Positions 7,781 to 16,180 of a stretch of 64,000 nucleotides of DNA are shown here, one piece after another. Made by a program: the position numbers and the translations under genes. Under the pieces are notes generated by a model. The model did no database searches. It was not told the origin of the DNA and saw nothing but the letters and a program-made list of their open reading frames with translations. The stretch is from Nocardioides sp. Root140. GTDB taxonomy: Bacteria > Actinomycetota > Actinomycetes > Propionibacteriales > Nocardioidaceae. The DNA lies in assembly GCF_001426745.1 (NCBI RefSeq), contig NZ_LMFI01000016.1:62001-126000 (forward strand), read 5' to 3'. How positions within the stretch are numbered: the first letter of the stretch is position 1; every line of letters begins with the position of its first letter.

Positions 7781-8116
7781 TCATGCCGCCTCGAGCATGC
7801 CGGCGCCGACCCACAGCGTGACGATCGACCAACCGTCGGAGTCAGGCGCAGCCACGGCGATGTGGCCCTCCCAACCGGCCGTCGGGCTCACTCGCCGCCA
7901 GCCGATGAGCAGGGCGGCCTGGCGGCCGTGCGGGCCGGCGTACCAGCAGTGCCGCAGGTCTGGTCGTTTCGAGACGGTTCCTGAGGAGGCGAGGAACGAG
8001 GCGTCTCGAAGGACGGGCGCCGGAGCGCCCTCCTCGCCCATCGAGTTGCGGCGGGTGGCGGCCACGCGCTCGGCCATCGTGCCGTGATCACCGAACCTGC
8101 GCGCGCCTCCTGCCAT
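7781..8116 (-). CDS. conserved hypothetical protein with in-frame palindromic insertion
   Basis: A 111-residue protein, start ATG 8116 (MAGGARRFGDHG). The C-terminal half, HCWYAGPHGRQAALLIGWRR through HIAVAAPDSDGWSIVTLWVG, reads as an ordinary folded protein and I believe similar short proteins occur in Nocardioidaceae, but I know no function. Residues about 36-51 (VLRDASFLASSGTVSKR) are encoded by a perfect nested palindrome at 7968-8010 without breaking the frame. The gene lies downstream of the aldolase operon in the same direction, separated by a strong hairpin, so it is probably transcribed separately. Confidence 0.65.
   Translation of the reverse strand: MAGGARRFGDHGTMAERVAATRRNSMGEEGAPAPVLRDASFLASSGTVSKRPDLRHCWYAGPHGRQAALLIGWRRVSPTAGWEGHIAVAAPDSDGWSIVTLWVGAGMLEAA
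7968..8010. repeat. nested palindromic element within a coding sequence
   Basis: The outer arms TTCGAGACG (7968-7976) and CGTCTCGAA (8002-8010) enclose the inner arms GTTCCT (7977-7982) and AGGAAC (7992-7997). This is a REP-like element of the TTTCGAGACG class common in Nocardioides-like genomes, here inside the small hypothetical gene. Confidence 0.75.
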
Positions 8117-8127
8117 GCGGCAGATGC

Positions 8128-8166
8128 TAGGTCGACGTGGGGACAGCGGTCCCCGGAATCGACCTA
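8128..8166 (-). terminator. hairpin ending the 2-hydroxypentadienoate operon
   Basis: TAGGTCGA (8128-8135) pairs with TCGACCTA (8159-8166), and GGGGAC (8139-8144) pairs with GTCCCC (8149-8154), giving a two-part stem with a 4-base loop. The aldolase stop codon lies in the outer arm. There is no T tract, so it may be a hairpin-only terminator or an mRNA 3' stabiliser. Confidence 0.6.
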
Positions 8167-9183
8167 GGAGGCCTCGCGCTCGGAGACCAGGTTGAGCGCG
8201 ATGTCCATGATCATGTCCTCCTGGCCACCGACCAGACCACGGCGACCGCACTCGACCAGGATCGTGCGGACGTCGAGGCCGTAGCGCTCGGCGGCGGTCT
8301 CGGCGTGGCGCAGGAAGCTGGAGTAGACCCCGGCATACCCGAGCGTCAGCGTGGCGCGGTCGACCCGCACCGGGCGGTCCTGGAGCGGCCGCACGATGTC
8401 GTCCGCGGCGTCCTGGAGCGCGAACACGTCGCAGCGGTGGTCCCAGCCGTAGATGTCGGCGACCGCGATGAACGCCTCGATCGGGCAGTTGCCCGCCCCG
8501 GCGCCGTGACCGGCCAGGGAGGCGTCGACCCGGTAGATGCCGTTCTCGACAGCGACGACGGAGTTGGCCACCGACAGCGAGAGGTTCTCGTGCGCGTGGA
8601 TGCCGATCTCGGTCTCCGGCTCGAGGATGTCGCGGTAGGCCTTGGCCCGCGCCTCGACGTCGGGCATGGTCAGGCGGCCGCCGGAGTCGGTGATGTAGAC
8701 GCAGTGCGCGCCGTACGACTCCATCAGCTTCGCCTGGCGGGCCAGCTCCTCCGGGGGCGCCATGTGGCTCATCATCAGGAAGCCCGAGACGTCCATGCCG
8801 ATCTCGCGGGCGGTCGCGATGTGCTGGGCCGAGACGTCGGCCTCGGTGCAGTGGGTGGCGACGCGCACGGAGCGGACCCCGAGGCTGTAGGCGTGCTTGA
8901 GCTCCTCGATGGTGCCGACGCCCGGGAGCAGCAGGGTGGTCAACCGGGCCTTGTCGATCGCGTCGGCCGCGGCCTCGATCCACTCCCAGTCGGTGTTCGA
9001 GCCGGGACCGTAGTTGACCGACCCACCGGCCAGCCCGTCGCCGTGGGCCACCTCGATGGCGTCCACGCCGGCGGCGTCGAGCGCCGACACGATGCGGCGT
9101 ACGTCGTCGGGCTTGATGCGGTGGCGCACGGCGTGCATGCCGTCGCGCAGCGTGACGTCCTGGATGAAGAGCTCGGTGCTCAT
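8164..9183 (-). CDS. hsaF: 4-hydroxy-2-oxovalerate aldolase (DmpG/BphI/HsaF type)
   Basis: A 339-residue class II aldolase that cleaves 4-hydroxy-2-oxovalerate (or its hexanoate homologue) to pyruvate and an aldehyde, and forms a channeling complex with the acylating aldehyde dehydrogenase encoded upstream. Diagnostic blocks are FIQDVTLRDGMHAVRHR (residues 5-21, metal and pyruvate binding), GIHAHENLSLSVANSVVAVE near residue 198 and SLAGHGAGAGNCPIEAF near residue 224. Length is normal. It overlaps the dehydrogenase gene by 4 bases (ATGA) and ends in a terminator-like hairpin. The hsa name reflects steroid-pathway homologues; the pathway feeding it here is not visible, so dmpG or mhpE-type naming would serve equally. 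Confidence 0.93.
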   Translation of the reverse strand: MSTELFIQDVTLRDGMHAVRHRIKPDDVRRIVSALDAAGVDAIEVAHGDGLAGGSVNYGPGSNTDWEWIEAAADAIDKARLTTLLLPGVGTIEELKHAYSLGVRSVRVATHCTEADVSAQHIATAREIGMDVSGFLMMSHMAPPEELARQAKLMESYGAHCVYITDSGGRLTMPDVEARAKAYRDILEPETEIGIHAHENLSLSVANSVVAVENGIYRVDASLAGHGAGAGNCPIEAFIAVADIYGWDHRCDVFALQDAADDIVRPLQDRPVRVDRATLTLGYAGVYSSFLRHAETAAERYGLDVRTILVECGRRGLVGGQEDMIMDIALNLVSEREAS

Positions 9184-10127
9184 CGGCTGGTCTCCTTCTG
9201 GGCCGCGATCCGCTCGGCGACCTGGAGGCCGGCGGAGGTCATGATGTCGAGGTTGCCGGCGTACGCCGGGAGGTAGTGGGCCGCGCCCTCGACCTCGAGG
9301 AGCACGGTCACCTGGTGCGTGGGTCGGGTCGTGGAGCCCTCCGCGAGGAGCGTCTCGACCGGGGAGTCGGCGGCGATCTCGGTGATCTGCACCTGCTGCT
9401 TGAGCCGGTAGCCGGGCACGTACGCCGACACGTCGCCGACCATCTTCTCGACCGACGCGCGGATCTCGTCGTGCACGGACTCGTCAGCGGCGTCGACCAG
9501 GCAGAACACGGTGTCGCGCATGATCAACGGCGGCTCGGCCGGGTTGAGGATGATGATCGCCTTGCCCCGCTTCGCCCCGCCGACCGAGACGATCGCGTTC
9601 GACGTGGTCTCGGTGAACTCGTCGATGTTCGCGCGCGTGCCGGGGCCGGCCGACTTCGACGAGATCGAGGCGACGATCTCGGCGTACTGCACCGGCACCA
9701 CCCGCGACACGGCGGCGACGATCGGGATCGTCGCCTGGCCACCGCAGGTCACCATGTTCACGTTCTGCGCGTCGATGTGCTCGTCGATGTTGACCGCGGG
9801 CACGACGAACGGGCCGATCGCCGCGGGCGTGAGGTCGATCAGCCGCTTGCCGTACGGCGCCAGGCGGGCGTTGTTGGCGATGTGCGCCTTGGCGGAGGTC
9901 GCGTCGAAGACGATCTCGATGTCGTCGAAGCCGTCCATCGCGATCAGGCCCTCGACACCCTCGGCGGTGGTGGGCACCTTGAAGCGTGCGGCGCGGGCCA
10001 GACCGTCGGACTCGGGGTCGATGCCGACCATGGCGCCCATCTCGAGGTGCTGCGAGTGGCGCATCACCTTGATCATCAGGTCGGTGCCGATGTTTCCGGA
10101 GCCGATGATGGCGACCTTCGTGCTCAT
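9180..10127 (-). CDS. hsaG: acetaldehyde dehydrogenase, acylating (DmpF/BphJ/HsaG type)
   Basis: A 315-residue enzyme that oxidises acetaldehyde or propionaldehyde with NAD+ and CoA to the acyl-CoA. The Rossmann start VAIIGSGNIGTDLMIKVMRH (residues 5-24), the catalytic cysteine in MVTCGGQATIPIV near residue 130, and the segment SSKSAGPGTRANIDEFTETT are characteristic. It is translationally coupled (ATGA) to both neighbours, the hydratase upstream and the aldolase downstream, which matches the known stable aldolase-dehydrogenase complex that passes the aldehyde directly between active sites. Confidence 0.93.
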   Translation of the reverse strand: MSTKVAIIGSGNIGTDLMIKVMRHSQHLEMGAMVGIDPESDGLARAARFKVPTTAEGVEGLIAMDGFDDIEIVFDATSAKAHIANNARLAPYGKRLIDLTPAAIGPFVVPAVNIDEHIDAQNVNMVTCGGQATIPIVAAVSRVVPVQYAEIVASISSKSAGPGTRANIDEFTETTSNAIVSVGGAKRGKAIIILNPAEPPLIMRDTVFCLVDAADESVHDEIRASVEKMVGDVSAYVPGYRLKQQVQITEIAADSPVETLLAEGSTTRPTHQVTVLLEVEGAAHYLPAYAGNLDIMTSAGLQVAERIAAQKETSR

Positions 10128-10978
10128 GCGTTGTCCTCCTGCGTCGTGGTGCCGAACCGGGTGGAGACCGTGCCCAGTCCGGTGATGGTGGCGGTGACGT
10201 GGTCACCGGGTGCGAGCGGGCGCATCGGGCCGAGTGCGCCGGAGAGGATCACCTGGCCGGCGCGCAGCGGCTCACCGAACGTGCGGGCCTGGTGGGCCAG
10301 CCACGCCACGGCCTTGAGCGGGTCACCCAGGCAGGCGGCCCCGTTGCCGGTCGAGACCTCCTCGCCGTTGATCGACATCGTCATGGTGACGTCGACCGGC
10401 TCGACCTCGTCGAGCGTGAGGTGCTCGGTGCCGAGCACGTAGAGGCCGGACGAGGCGTTGTCGGCCACGGTGTCGGCGAAGGAGATGTCCCAGTCGCGGA
10501 TCCGGCTGTCGACGATCTCGAGCGCGGCGACGGCGTAGTCGATCGCGCCGCGGATCTGGGCGTCGTCGAGCGGGCCCTCGGCCAGGTCGGCCTTCAGCAC
10601 GAACGCGACCTCGGCCTCAGCCTTGGGCTGGATGAGTCGATCCGACGGGATGACCTCGCCGTCACCGAAGCCCATGTCGTCGAAGAGCACGCCGAAGTCG
10701 GGCTGGTCGACACCGAGCTGGGTCTGCACCGCCTCGGAGGTGGCGCCGATCTTGCGACCGACGACGCGCACGCCGCGCTCCACCTTGGCGGCGTTGAGCC
10801 GCTCCTGGATCTGGTAGGCGGCGGCCACGTCGTCGCGTCCGATGAGGTCGCGGACCGGCGTACAGGCCTCTCCGCCGAAGTGGGCGGCGACCAGGCGGTC
10901 GGCAGCCTCGGCGATCGCCTCCGGTGAGACGTCGGTCGTCGGCGCCGCGGCGGCGGCGGGGTGCGGGCTGGTGCTCAT
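10124..10978 (-). CDS. hsaE: 2-hydroxypenta-2,4-dienoate hydratase (DmpE/HsaE type)
   Basis: A 284-residue member of the fumarylacetoacetate hydrolase/hydratase family that adds water to 2-hydroxypentadienoate (meta-cleavage product) to give 4-hydroxy-2-oxovalerate, the substrate of the aldolase two genes downstream. The block IGATSEAVQTQLGVDQPDFG near residue 78, QPKAEAEVAFVLKADL near residue 117 with the acidic metal ligands, and VASWLAHQARTFGEPLR-like VAWLAHQARTFGEPLRAG support this. It is the promoter-proximal gene of a three-gene operon and is divergent from an IclR regulator 113 bp away. No extradiol dioxygenase or ring-cleavage hydrolase is in this window, so the upper pathway is elsewhere. 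Confidence 0.9.
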   Translation of the reverse strand: MSTSPHPAAAAAPTTDVSPEAIAEAADRLVAAHFGGEACTPVRDLIGRDDVAAAYQIQERLNAAKVERGVRVVGRKIGATSEAVQTQLGVDQPDFGVLFDDMGFGDGEVIPSDRLIQPKAEAEVAFVLKADLAEGPLDDAQIRGAIDYAVAALEIVDSRIRDWDISFADTVADNASSGLYVLGTEHLTLDEVEPVDVTMTMSINGEEVSTGNGAACLGDPLKAVAWLAHQARTFGEPLRAGQVILSGALGPMRPLAPGDHVTATITGLGTVSTRFGTTTQEDNA

Positions 10979-11008
10979 CAGCGACCTTAGGTGCGTGGGG
11001 GCGGGAAC

Positions 11009-11021
11009 GTGTGACCCACAC
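11009..11021. promoter_or_regulatory. short inverted repeat in the IclR/hydratase divergent promoter
   Basis: GTGTG and CACAC flank ACC in the 113-bp intergenic region between the hydratase and the IclR gene. It could be part of an IclR operator, but 5-bp arms are weak evidence. Confidence 0.3.
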
Positions 11022-11091
11022 TCTCGCGTCGATTCACCACCGCGCGAGGGAAGCGTCCCGCTCAGCGATACGCTCTTCCGCGGAGGTTCCG

Positions 11092-11859
11092 ATGGCCGAG
11101 GACGTTGACCTGGACACCGTCCTGGGCAAGGCGGTGACGATCCTGCGCGCCTTCCGCGCCGAGGACAAGGCGTTGCCGCTCGCCGAGCTCGTGCGGCGCA
11201 CCGGCCTGCACAAGGCGACCGTGCACCGCCAGGTCGGTGAGCTGGTCGCGACCCGCCTGCTCGACCGGGTCGAGGGCGGCTACCGGCTCAGCGGCGGACT
11301 GTTCGAGCTGGGCATGCGGGCCTCGGTGGAGCGCAGCCTGCTCGAGGTGGCGATGCCGTTCCTCCAGGACCTCTACGAACGCACCCACGAGACCGTGCAC
11401 CTGGGCATCCGTGAGGGCCACGAGGTCGTGTACGTCGCCAAGATCGGCGGCCACCGCCAGGCCGCGGCGCCCTCGCGCACGGGCGGCCGGATGCCGGTGC
11501 ACTGCACCGCCATCGGCAAGGCGCTGCTCGCGTGGGCCGATCCCGAGCTGCGCCGCGAGGTGCTGGCCGGCCCGCTGGAACGACGTACGCCGCGCACCGT
11601 GGTCGCACCCGGCCTGCTCAGGCGACAGCTCGACGCCATCGTCGAGCGCGGGGTGTCCTACGAGCACGAGGAGTCGGCGGTCGGCATCGTGTGCGTCGCC
11701 GCGCCGGTGCTCGACGCCGACGAACGCCCGCTCGCCGCGGTCAGCGTCACCGGCCCGGTGACCCGCTTCCACCCGGAGTCACACGCCAACGCCGTACGCG
11801 CCGCGGCGGCCGGCATCGCCGCCACCATCGCCCGGCGCCGGGTGATGACCGACCGCTGA
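11092..11859 (+). CDS. IclR-family transcriptional regulator
   Basis: A 255-residue regulator. The N-terminal winged helix spans about residues 5-65, with the recognition region LAELVRRTGLHKATVHRQVG. The C-terminal effector domain shows the family signature IGKALLAWADPE near residue 140 and VCVAAPVLDADERPLAAVSV near residue 200. The ATG at 11092 is preceded by CGGAGG at 11080-11085 and is chosen over an upstream in-frame start at 10924, which would lie in the divergent promoter region. Its position opposite the hydratase-dehydrogenase-aldolase operon suggests that it controls this operon in response to an aromatic or steroid catabolite. Confidence 0.9.
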   Translation: MAEDVDLDTVLGKAVTILRAFRAEDKALPLAELVRRTGLHKATVHRQVGELVATRLLDRVEGGYRLSGGLFELGMRASVERSLLEVAMPFLQDLYERTHETVHLGIREGHEVVYVAKIGGHRQAAAPSRTGGRMPVHCTAIGKALLAWADPELRREVLAGPLERRTPRTVVAPGLLRRQLDAIVERGVSYEHEESAVGIVCVAAPVLDADERPLAAVSVTGPVTRFHPESHANAVRAAAAGIAATIARRRVMTDR

Positions 11860-11912
11860 TCGTCGCTTCGGGGCCGGCGCTCCGTTGCTTCGGGGGCGGC
11901 GCTGCCATCGGC

Positions 11913-12001
11913 GTTCACTTGAACCTGCAGTTCACACCGCTGGTCCGCTGATTGAGCGCGGGCACAGGACGTCGTACGGCGAACTGCATGCTCAGGTGAA
12001 C
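11913..12001. repeat. imperfect 21-bp inverted repeat with direct repeats beside it
   Basis: Arms at 11913-11933 (beginning GTTCACTTGAACC) and 11981-12001 (ending CTCAGGTGAAC) pair at 18 of 21 positions across a 47-base loop. Just before it, a 21-base unit containing GCTTCGGGG occurs twice in near-tandem (11861-11881 and 11883-11903). The region lies between the IclR gene and the converging MFS gene and holds no gene. Confidence 0.5.
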
Positions 12002-12030
12002 GGATCCTCGAGACGCAGGACCAAATGCGG

Positions 12031-12068
12031 AGCGCCCGCCGCCGAGGGTTCCTCGGGCGACGGGCGCT
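12031..12068 (-). terminator. GC-rich hairpin terminator of the MHS transporter gene
   Basis: AGCGCCCGCCGCCGAGG (12031-12047) pairs with CCTCGGGCGACGGGCGCT (12051-12068), with one mismatch and one bulge, around a GTT loop. It lies 11 bp past the MFS stop codon. On the minus strand it is followed by CCGCATTTGG, a weak T-rich tail. Confidence 0.65.
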
Positions 12069-12078
12069 GCACACCGGG

Positions 12079-13422
12079 TCAGGAGACCGGCGTCGCCTCA
12101 CGTTGGTCGAGGGCGGGCTCCGTAGGGGCGTCGGCGTCCTTGCCGAACGTGCGCTTGAGCAGGGCACGCGAGGCCACCAGCGAGATGAACGTGGTGATCA
12201 CGCCGAACGCGACCGGCAGCACGACGGTGCCGGAGGAGTCCAGCAGCCACTGGAGGATCAGCGGGGTCATGCCGCACAGTGCGCCGGACAGGCCGTAGGC
12301 CACCGAGATGCCGGTGTAGCGCACCTTGGTCGGGAAGGCCTGGGCGAGCATGCCGGCCATCACGGAGTAGAACATCACGTCCGGGATCGTGGCGACCACG
12401 GCGCCGAGCATGGCCAGCCAGTAGTTGCCGGTCGCCATCAGGATGAACATCAGCGCCAGCGCCGGGATCTCGATGCCGAGCAGGACCGTGACGATCTTGC
12501 GGACGTCGTACCTGGTGGTGAGCAGGGCACCGAAGGGCTGCACGAAGAACTGCAGCACGCTGGCGACCAGGATGATCGACAGGAACGAGTCGCGGGAGAA
12601 GTCGAGCTCCTTGGTGGCCCACGAGAGAGCGAACGTGTCACGGGCGTAGACCACCACGAACACGCAGAGGATCGAGAAGACACCGAGCGTGACCTCGCGG
12701 CCGTTGTGGCGGAACAGCTCGACGACCGGGACCTTGGCGGTCGCGTCGTTCTTCTTCAGCTTCTCCATCTCCGGCGACTCCTCGAGCCGGAGCCGGATCA
12801 CCAGGCCCACGACCACGAGCACGGCGGAGAAAAGGAACGGTACGCGCCAGGCCCAGTCGAGCAGCGCCTGCTCGGGCAGCAGGCTGGTGACCGCGAGGAA
12901 GGCGAGGGTGGCCAGGATGCGGCCGGCCGGCGAGCCCTGCTGGGCGAAGGCACCGAAGAGGTAGCCGCGGTCCTTCTTGGTGTGCTCGGTCGCGATCAGC
13001 ACCGCACCGCCCCACTCGCCGCCGACGGCGAGGCCCTGAACGAGCCGGAGCACGATCAGCCCGATCGGCGCGAGTGCACCGATGGTGGCGTACGTCGGGA
13101 GGAGGCCGACGCCGAACGTCGTGACACCCATCAGCATCAGGGTGAGGATCAGGGCGCGCTTGCGGCCGATCTTGTCGCCGAGGTGGCCGAACACCACACC
13201 GCCGATCGGGCGGGTGAGGAAGCCGACCGCGAAGGTCGCGAACGAGAGCAGGGTGGCCACGGCGGGGTCGGAGCCGCTGAAGAACAGCGGACCGAACACG
13301 AGGGCCGAGGCCGTGCCGTAGATGTAGAAGTCGTACCACTCGATGGTGGTGCCGACGAAGGCGGCGATGCCGGCCTTCCTCGCCATCCTCTCATCGGGGT
13401 TGAACCTGGTGGTGCTCGACAT
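12079..13422 (-). CDS. MFS transporter, metabolite:H+ symporter (MHS) type
   Basis: A 447-residue inner-membrane transporter with about 12 hydrophobic helices. The signature GTTIEWYDFYIYGTASALVF near residue 22 and the loop FGHLGDKIGRKRALILTLML near residue 80 are those of the MHS family (shikimate, proline/betaine, alpha-ketoglutarate and aromatic-acid permeases), which take up organic acids with protons. The ATG at 13422 is chosen because AAGGAG precedes it by 6 bases; a longer frame begins at 13476. Its place between the hydroxypentadienoate module and the acyl-CoA operon suggests uptake of a catabolic acid, but the substrate cannot be read from the sequence. Confidence 0.88.
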   Translation of the reverse strand: MSSTTRFNPDERMARKAGIAAFVGTTIEWYDFYIYGTASALVFGPLFFSGSDPAVATLLSFATFAVGFLTRPIGGVVFGHLGDKIGRKRALILTLMLMGVTTFGVGLLPTYATIGALAPIGLIVLRLVQGLAVGGEWGGAVLIATEHTKKDRGYLFGAFAQQGSPAGRILATLAFLAVTSLLPEQALLDWAWRVPFLFSAVLVVVGLVIRLRLEESPEMEKLKKNDATAKVPVVELFRHNGREVTLGVFSILCVFVVVYARDTFALSWATKELDFSRDSFLSIILVASVLQFFVQPFGALLTTRYDVRKIVTVLLGIEIPALALMFILMATGNYWLAMLGAVVATIPDVMFYSVMAGMLAQAFPTKVRYTGISVAYGLSGALCGMTPLILQWLLDSSGTVVLPVAFGVITTFISLVASRALLKRTFGKDADAPTEPALDQREATPVS

Positions 13423-13581
13423 GGGGGGCTCCTTGGGGATGGTGCTAATTCGTGGCTGGCCGGCCTGTGACCGCATTCACGTTAGGTGGGTTTCGTGATG
13501 CACGTCCAACACCAAATCCGCACACCATTTGTGCCGTTTGAGGTATGAATACGGACGTGTGCGCCCTACTCGTCGGTCACT

Positions 13582-14040
13582 TCACCGGACGACGAGGGTC
13601 AGCGTCTCGGCGACGCAGACCGGCTTCGTGGCGCGGTCGCACTCGACCACCCACCGCACGGTCACCTGGTCGCCCGCGGGCACCTCACGGACGCCGACGA
13701 TGGTGGGCGTGGCACGGATCCTGGACCCCACCGGGACGGGTGCCGGGAAGCGCACCTTGTTGACGCCGTAGTTGAGCCGTGAGGCCCCTGCCTCGAGCCG
13801 GTAGAGGGTCGCGGCGAAGGCCGGCAGCTTCGCCAGCGTGAGGTAGCCGTGCGCAATGGTGCCGCCGTACGCCGACGAGGCGGCGCGTTCGGGATCGACG
13901 TGGATCCACTGGTGGTCGCCGGTGAGATCGGCGAAACGGTCGACGGACTCCTGGTCGATCTCGACCCACTCCGTGGTGCCGAGGGGCTCGTCGACGACCT
14001 GCTGCACCTCGTCCATCGAGGCCAGCACGCGGGGCGCCAT
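13582..14040 (-). CDS. MaoC-family dehydratase ((R)-specific enoyl-CoA hydratase-like)
   Basis: A 152-residue hot-dog-fold protein that is expected to hydrate an enoyl-CoA. The hydratase motif appears as FADLTGDHQWIHVDPERA near residue 36, with the catalytic Asp and His in GDHQWIH, followed by GGTIAHGYLTLAKLP. It starts at ATG 14040 overlapping the thiolase stop (TGATG) and is the last gene of a ten-gene operon of CoA-dependent catabolism. It is shorter than and unlike the second hot-dog enzyme in the operon, so they probably act on different intermediates. Confidence 0.85.
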   Translation of the reverse strand: MAPRVLASMDEVQQVVDEPLGTTEWVEIDQESVDRFADLTGDHQWIHVDPERAASSAYGGTIAHGYLTLAKLPAFAATLYRLEAGASRLNYGVNKVRFPAPVPVGSRIRATPTIVGVREVPAGDQVTVRWVVECDRATKPVCVAETLTLVVR

Positions 14041-15257
14041 CAGGCGATCCGCTCGAAGACGGCGGCCAGGCCCTGGCCGCCACCGATGCACATGGTCTCG
14101 AGGCCGTAGCGGGCCCGGCGCCGGTGCAGCTCACGGGCCAGGGTGCCGAGCATGCGGACTCCCGTGGCACCGACGGGGTGGCCGAGCGAGATGCCGGAGC
14201 CGTGCACGTTGGTGCGCTCGTGGTCCTCGTCGGTGAACTTCCACTCGCGCATGACGGCGAGCGCCTGCGCGGCGAAGGCCTCGTTGAGCTCGATGACGTC
14301 CATGTCGGCGATCGTGAGGTCGGCCCGCGCCAGCGCCGCAGCGGTGGCGGGCACCGGGCCGATGCCCATGACGTCGGGACGCACCCCGGCCACCGACCAG
14401 CTGACCAGCCGGACCAGCGGAATCAGGCCGAGGTCCTCGGCAATGTCGGCGGTGGTGACCAGGCACATGGCTGCGGCGTCGTTCTGGCCGCTGGCGTTGC
14501 CGGCGGTGACCGTGGACTCGGGGTCGTCACGCAGGATCGGCTTCAGGCGGGCCAGCGACTCGAGGGTGGTGTCGGCGCGCGGGTGCTCGTCGGTCTCGAC
14601 GACCACGTCGCCCTTGCGGGAGGGAACGGTCACGGGGACGATCTCCTCGGCGAGGATGCCGGACTGCTGGGCGGCCACGGCGCGTTCGTGCGAGCTGACC
14701 GCCAGACGGTCCTGCTCCTCGCGACTGATGGCGTACTCCCGGCGCAGGTTCTCCGCCGTCTCGAGCATGCCTCCGGGAACCGGGTGGAAGCGGCCTCCGG
14801 GGGTCTGCCGCCCGCGGGTCAGGCCGTCGTGGATCTGGACACCGTTGCGGGCTCCGCCCCAGCGCATGTCGAGGGAGTAGAAGGCCACGTTGCTCATCGA
14901 CTCGGCACCACCGGCGACGACGACGTCGCTGGCCCCGCTGGCCACCTGCATCGCGGCATTGATCACGGCCTGCAGGCCGGACCCGCAGCGCCGGTCGACC
15001 TGCTGGCCGCCGACGCTGACCGGCAGGCCGGCGTCGAGACCGACGACCCGGCCGATCGCGGGCGCCTCGGCGTTGGGGTAGCAGTGGCCGAGGATCACGT
15101 CGTCGATGCGGTCGGGGTCCACCCCGGTGCGGGCGAGGAGGCCCTGGAGGGCGGTCACGCCGAGGTCGACCGGGCTGAGGTCCTTGAAGACCCCGCCGTA
15201 GCGGCCGATGGGGGTGCGGACGGGTTCGCAGATGACGACGTCGCGGGAGCTGTTCAT
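14040..15257 (-). CDS. acetyl-CoA acetyltransferase (thiolase, degradative type)
   Basis: A 405-residue thiolase that cleaves 3-oxoacyl-CoA with CoA. The nucleophile Cys91 lies in DRRCGSGLQAVINAAMQV, the second block IELNEAFAAQALAV is near residue 330, GSGISLGHPVGATGVRML (His) follows near 360, and the final GGGQGLAAVFE motif uses Gly-Gly in place of the usual CGGGQG context (CIGGGQG, Cys388 present). Length is typical. It lies in the operon 11 bp after the hydratase gene and overlaps maoC. Presumably it releases acetyl- or propionyl-CoA at the end of the pathway encoded here. Confidence 0.92.
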   Translation of the reverse strand: MNSSRDVVICEPVRTPIGRYGGVFKDLSPVDLGVTALQGLLARTGVDPDRIDDVILGHCYPNAEAPAIGRVVGLDAGLPVSVGGQQVDRRCGSGLQAVINAAMQVASGASDVVVAGGAESMSNVAFYSLDMRWGGARNGVQIHDGLTRGRQTPGGRFHPVPGGMLETAENLRREYAISREEQDRLAVSSHERAVAAQQSGILAEEIVPVTVPSRKGDVVVETDEHPRADTTLESLARLKPILRDDPESTVTAGNASGQNDAAAMCLVTTADIAEDLGLIPLVRLVSWSVAGVRPDVMGIGPVPATAAALARADLTIADMDVIELNEAFAAQALAVMREWKFTDEDHERTNVHGSGISLGHPVGATGVRMLGTLARELHRRRARYGLETMCIGGGQGLAAVFERIA

Positions 15258-15268
15258 GGTGGTGCCTT

Positions 15269-16180
15269 TCAGGGGAGATCGGTGTCGGCGGTGAGGGTGA
15301 CCAGGACCCGGTCGTCGAGGTCGCACAGGGCGACCTCGGTCGAGTCGGTGCCCGAGCCGGTGTCGGAGTCGGTGCCGGCGGTCAGCGAGATGCGGGCGGG
15401 TTGCGCGCAGAAGAGCGGTGCCAGGTTGCGGTGCCGCAACCGGCGCGGGGCGGCCGAGTCGCCGAGGCGCAGGGCCTCGGCCAGCAACAGCGTGGACAAC
15501 GGTCCGTGCACGACCAGGCCGGGGTAGCCCTCGACCCGGGTCGCGTACGGCCAGTCGTAGTGGATGCGGTGCGGGTTGGCGGTGGCCGCGCTGAACCGCA
15601 TCAGCAGGGTCGGGTCGGTGACCACGTCCCAACCGTCATCGGTCGCTCGCAGCGGTGGGCCGGTTGGCTCCAGCTCGGATGCCGGTTGCGGGTCGGCACC
15701 GCTGTCGACGACCGACGGGCCGTCGCGGAACACCAGGTCCTGCCGTTCCTCGATGCGTACGTCGTCCGCCGGCCCGCGCAGCACGTGACGGACCCGGACC
15801 ACGACGAAGTCGCCGCTGCGGCCGCTCTTCTCGTCGACGGACTCGACGATCGACTCGCGGCGTACCCGCTCCCCCACGCGCAGCGGGGCGTGCAGCTCCA
15901 GCGATCCGCCGGCGAACATCCGCCGGGGCTGGGGCAACGGCGGCAGCAGGCCACCACGGTGGGGATGGCCGTCGACCCCGAGCTGGGAGGAGAGCGGCCA
16001 GGCCGGCAGTGCGACCCAGTGCCACAGGGGCGGCAGGTCGTCACCCTCGGCCGGGACCGGTGCCCCCGAGTCGAGAAGTGCTGCGAGCGCCGCGACCCGG
16101 CCGGGGTCGACGTACTCCTCGCTGGTCACCTCGTGCGGCGACCAGCCGGTGCCTTGCTGATCGGTGGTGGACACGGTCAC
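15269..16180 (-). CDS. FAS1-like/HTD2-type dehydratase (itaconyl- or mesaconyl-CoA hydratase-like)
   Basis: A 303-residue double hot-dog protein. The C-terminal domain has MRFSAATANPHRIHYDWPYA near residue 200 and EGYPGLVVHGPLSTLLLAEA. The N-terminal domain carries LPPLPQPRRMFAGGSLELH, the segment typical of mesaconyl-C4-CoA and itaconyl-CoA hydratases. The GTG at 16180 gives a 4-base GTGA overlap with the SDR stop; a second GTG at 16174 is possible. A CaiB-type CoA-transferase and a CitE-like lyase occur in the same operon, the same trio that degrades itaconate through citramalyl-CoA in other bacteria, so that chemistry is a reasonable hypothesis. A short SGTDSDTGSGTDST stretch near the end is low complexity. 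Confidence 0.78.
   Translation of the reverse strand: MTVSTTDQQGTGWSPHEVTSEEYVDPGRVAALAALLDSGAPVPAEGDDLPPLWHWVALPAWPLSSQLGVDGHPHRGGLLPPLPQPRRMFAGGSLELHAPLRVGERVRRESIVESVDEKSGRSGDFVVVRVRHVLRGPADDVRIEERQDLVFRDGPSVVDSGADPQPASELEPTGPPLRATDDGWDVVTDPTLLMRFSAATANPHRIHYDWPYATRVEGYPGLVVHGPLSTLLLAEALRLGDSAAPRRLRHRNLAPLFCAQPARISLTAGTDSDTGSGTDSTEVALCDLDDRVLVTLTADTDLP

Noticed and set aside
12025..13470. A 481-residue plus-strand frame opposite the MHS transporter
   Set aside because: The minus strand encodes a complete 12-helix transporter with signature motifs; the opposite frame is a Glu/Asp/His-rich shadow.
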